From Acidimicrobiia bacterium (GTDB lineage Bacteria > Actinomycetota > Acidimicrobiia > Acidimicrobiales > MedAcidi-G1), in NCBI GenBank assembly GCA_012959995.1, contig DUCC01000012.1, forward strand, positions 59,229 through 123,228: a DNA stretch of 64,000 bases, in the 5' to 3' direction. The position numbers and the translations under genes were made by a program. The notes beneath the pieces were generated by a model. It was not told the DNA's origin. It saw only the letters and a list, made by a program, of their open reading frames with translations, and ran no database searches. Of this stretch, positions 63,461-64,000 are shown in pieces (position 1 is the first letter of the stretch; each line of letters opens with the position of its first letter).

Positions 63461-63777
63461 AAAGTTCTTCCGTTGGCATCAATTGGTTATCGGCATATTA
63501 GAAAGAAATATTTGACTTGTAAACCGGTAAAAAGCTTTATTGGTCCATGGATAATTTTAATGAAAAGATTCCAGAATGTTGACTGCGTACCCCCCCCGGC
63601 CGGCGGAGTCCAAAGCACTTCACCTCAAAGGTGAGTTGCGGTGCGTTTTCAGCGGCGAGTGCTACAGAGTGGGCCGGGCTACGCAGACTTTGTACTCCGT
63701 TAGGGGCGAGCCCTTGGTCGGCGTTACTGCGTTGCCCTTTGTAGCTGGCTAGTGGTGGTTATGGATCAAACTAAAGG
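63461..63777. other. 317-base intergenic stretch without a gene
   Basis: I see no credible coding region here. It holds a run of eight C around 63588, a GC-rich patch after it, and a weak hairpin CACCT-CAA-AGGTG around 63620. No tRNA fold, repeat array or operator copy was found. Confidence 0.6.
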
Positions 63778-64000
63778 TCACAAAAGGTCGATGGTGTCTC
63801 CCAAAGAATCAAACATAACTCCGCCGTAGCCGAGTTGCCCGTTACTGTTGAGGCCCCAGCATTTGATGGTGGCGTCATCGAGTAAGGCACAGGTGTGGTA
63901 AAATCCGGCAACGATTTGGGTGGCGGTGCGTCCGGTGCCGAGGTTTATGGCGGGGAGGTTGTCGCCCATTTCACCTGCTCCGTCGCCGCGGTTATCGGTG
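63778..64000 (-). CDS. RCC1-repeat protein, 5' part cut by window
   Basis: The frame stays open to base 64000, so only the C-terminal 73 residues are visible: [60 protein letters not shown] and a short end [11 protein letters not shown]. The [25 protein letters not shown] and NGQLGYG units are RCC1 (beta-propeller blade) repeats. Such proteins are usually secreted or surface-bound in this phylum. The rest of the propeller lies beyond the window, and the chain ends after the visible blade. Confidence 0.85.
   Translation of the reverse strand, partial: TDNRGDGAGEMGDNLPAINLGTGRTATQIVAGFYHTCALLDDATIKCWGLNSNGQLGYGGVMFDSLGDTIDLL

Noticed and set aside
63586..63610. Run of C residues as a phase-variable tract
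   Set aside because: It is not inside or just upstream of a gene start, so a switching role has no support.
1..64000. Insertion sequences, prophage genes, CRISPR arrays
   Set aside because: No transposase, integrase, phage structural gene or regularly spaced repeat was seen on either strand.

Overview
The window reads as a chromosomal segment of a marine, heterotrophic actinobacterium, most likely of the Acidimicrobiia. This is inferred from moderate GC, actinobacterial-type housekeeping genes (ValS, DUF1015-SerA pair, fused PabB-PabC), an RCC1-repeat protein, and a gene set for marine osmolytes. No rRNA, tRNA, CRISPR array or insertion sequence was found. Genes are tightly packed, with many 4-base start/stop overlaps.

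Bases 1-41000 form a catabolic island for quaternary ammonium osmolytes. At the left edge are a corrinoid protein and a divergent IclR regulator, a DMT-family permease and an SDR enzyme. A dimethylglycine/sarcosine-dehydrogenase-like flavoprotein with its own electron-transfer flavoprotein pair follows (3525-7791). After a minus-strand block for folate and serine (pabBC, DUF1015, serA) comes a plus-strand operon (12175-19872). It encodes the steps gamma-butyrobetaine to carnitine to dehydrocarnitine to betaine (BBOX-like dioxygenase, L-carnitine dehydrogenase, DUF849 cleavage enzyme) and a NAD-type formate dehydrogenase. The formate dehydrogenase is unusual in two ways. Its catalytic chain carries an in-frame TGA at the selenocysteine position, followed by a SECIS-like hairpin. 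Its alpha subunit is also split into two genes in permuted order around a fused NuoE-NuoF gene. A Liv-type transporter without a binding protein (20033-24517) and a glycine-betaine ProX/ProV/ProW system (25604-30186) follow.

On the minus strand, 38608 to 32485 is an apparent operon: IclR regulator, MttB-family methyltransferase without pyrrolysine, a second dimethylglycine-dehydrogenase-like flavoprotein, and a DddP-type DMSP lyase with all metal ligands conserved. A repeated imperfect palindrome (about TTCCC-N7-GGGAA) lies before the corrinoid/IclR pair, the first demethylation operon, proX, proVW, the flavoprotein at 31172 and the iclR2-mttB operon, which suggests one IclR-type regulon.

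Bases 41000-64000 are more ordinary: prolyl oligopeptidase-like peptidase, amidase, SDR, a molybdate uptake operon with a HTH-TOBE regulator (relevant to the molybdenum formate dehydrogenase), enoyl-CoA hydratase, a secreted phospholipase-A2-like lipoprotein, ValS, an MFS exporter, an acyl-CoA dehydrogenase, several small membrane proteins (two RDD), uncharacterised proteins, and a final 2-oxoglutarate oxygenase/3-hydroxyisobutyrate-dehydrogenase-like pair before a truncated RCC1 protein at the right edge.

The proposed flow is: ProXVW imports betaines, the carnitine operon converts C4 betaines to glycine betaine, MttB plus the corrinoid protein and the two flavoproteins strip methyl groups, folate carries the C1 units, and formate dehydrogenase oxidises them. 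This flow is inferred from gene families and context. No biochemistry is shown.
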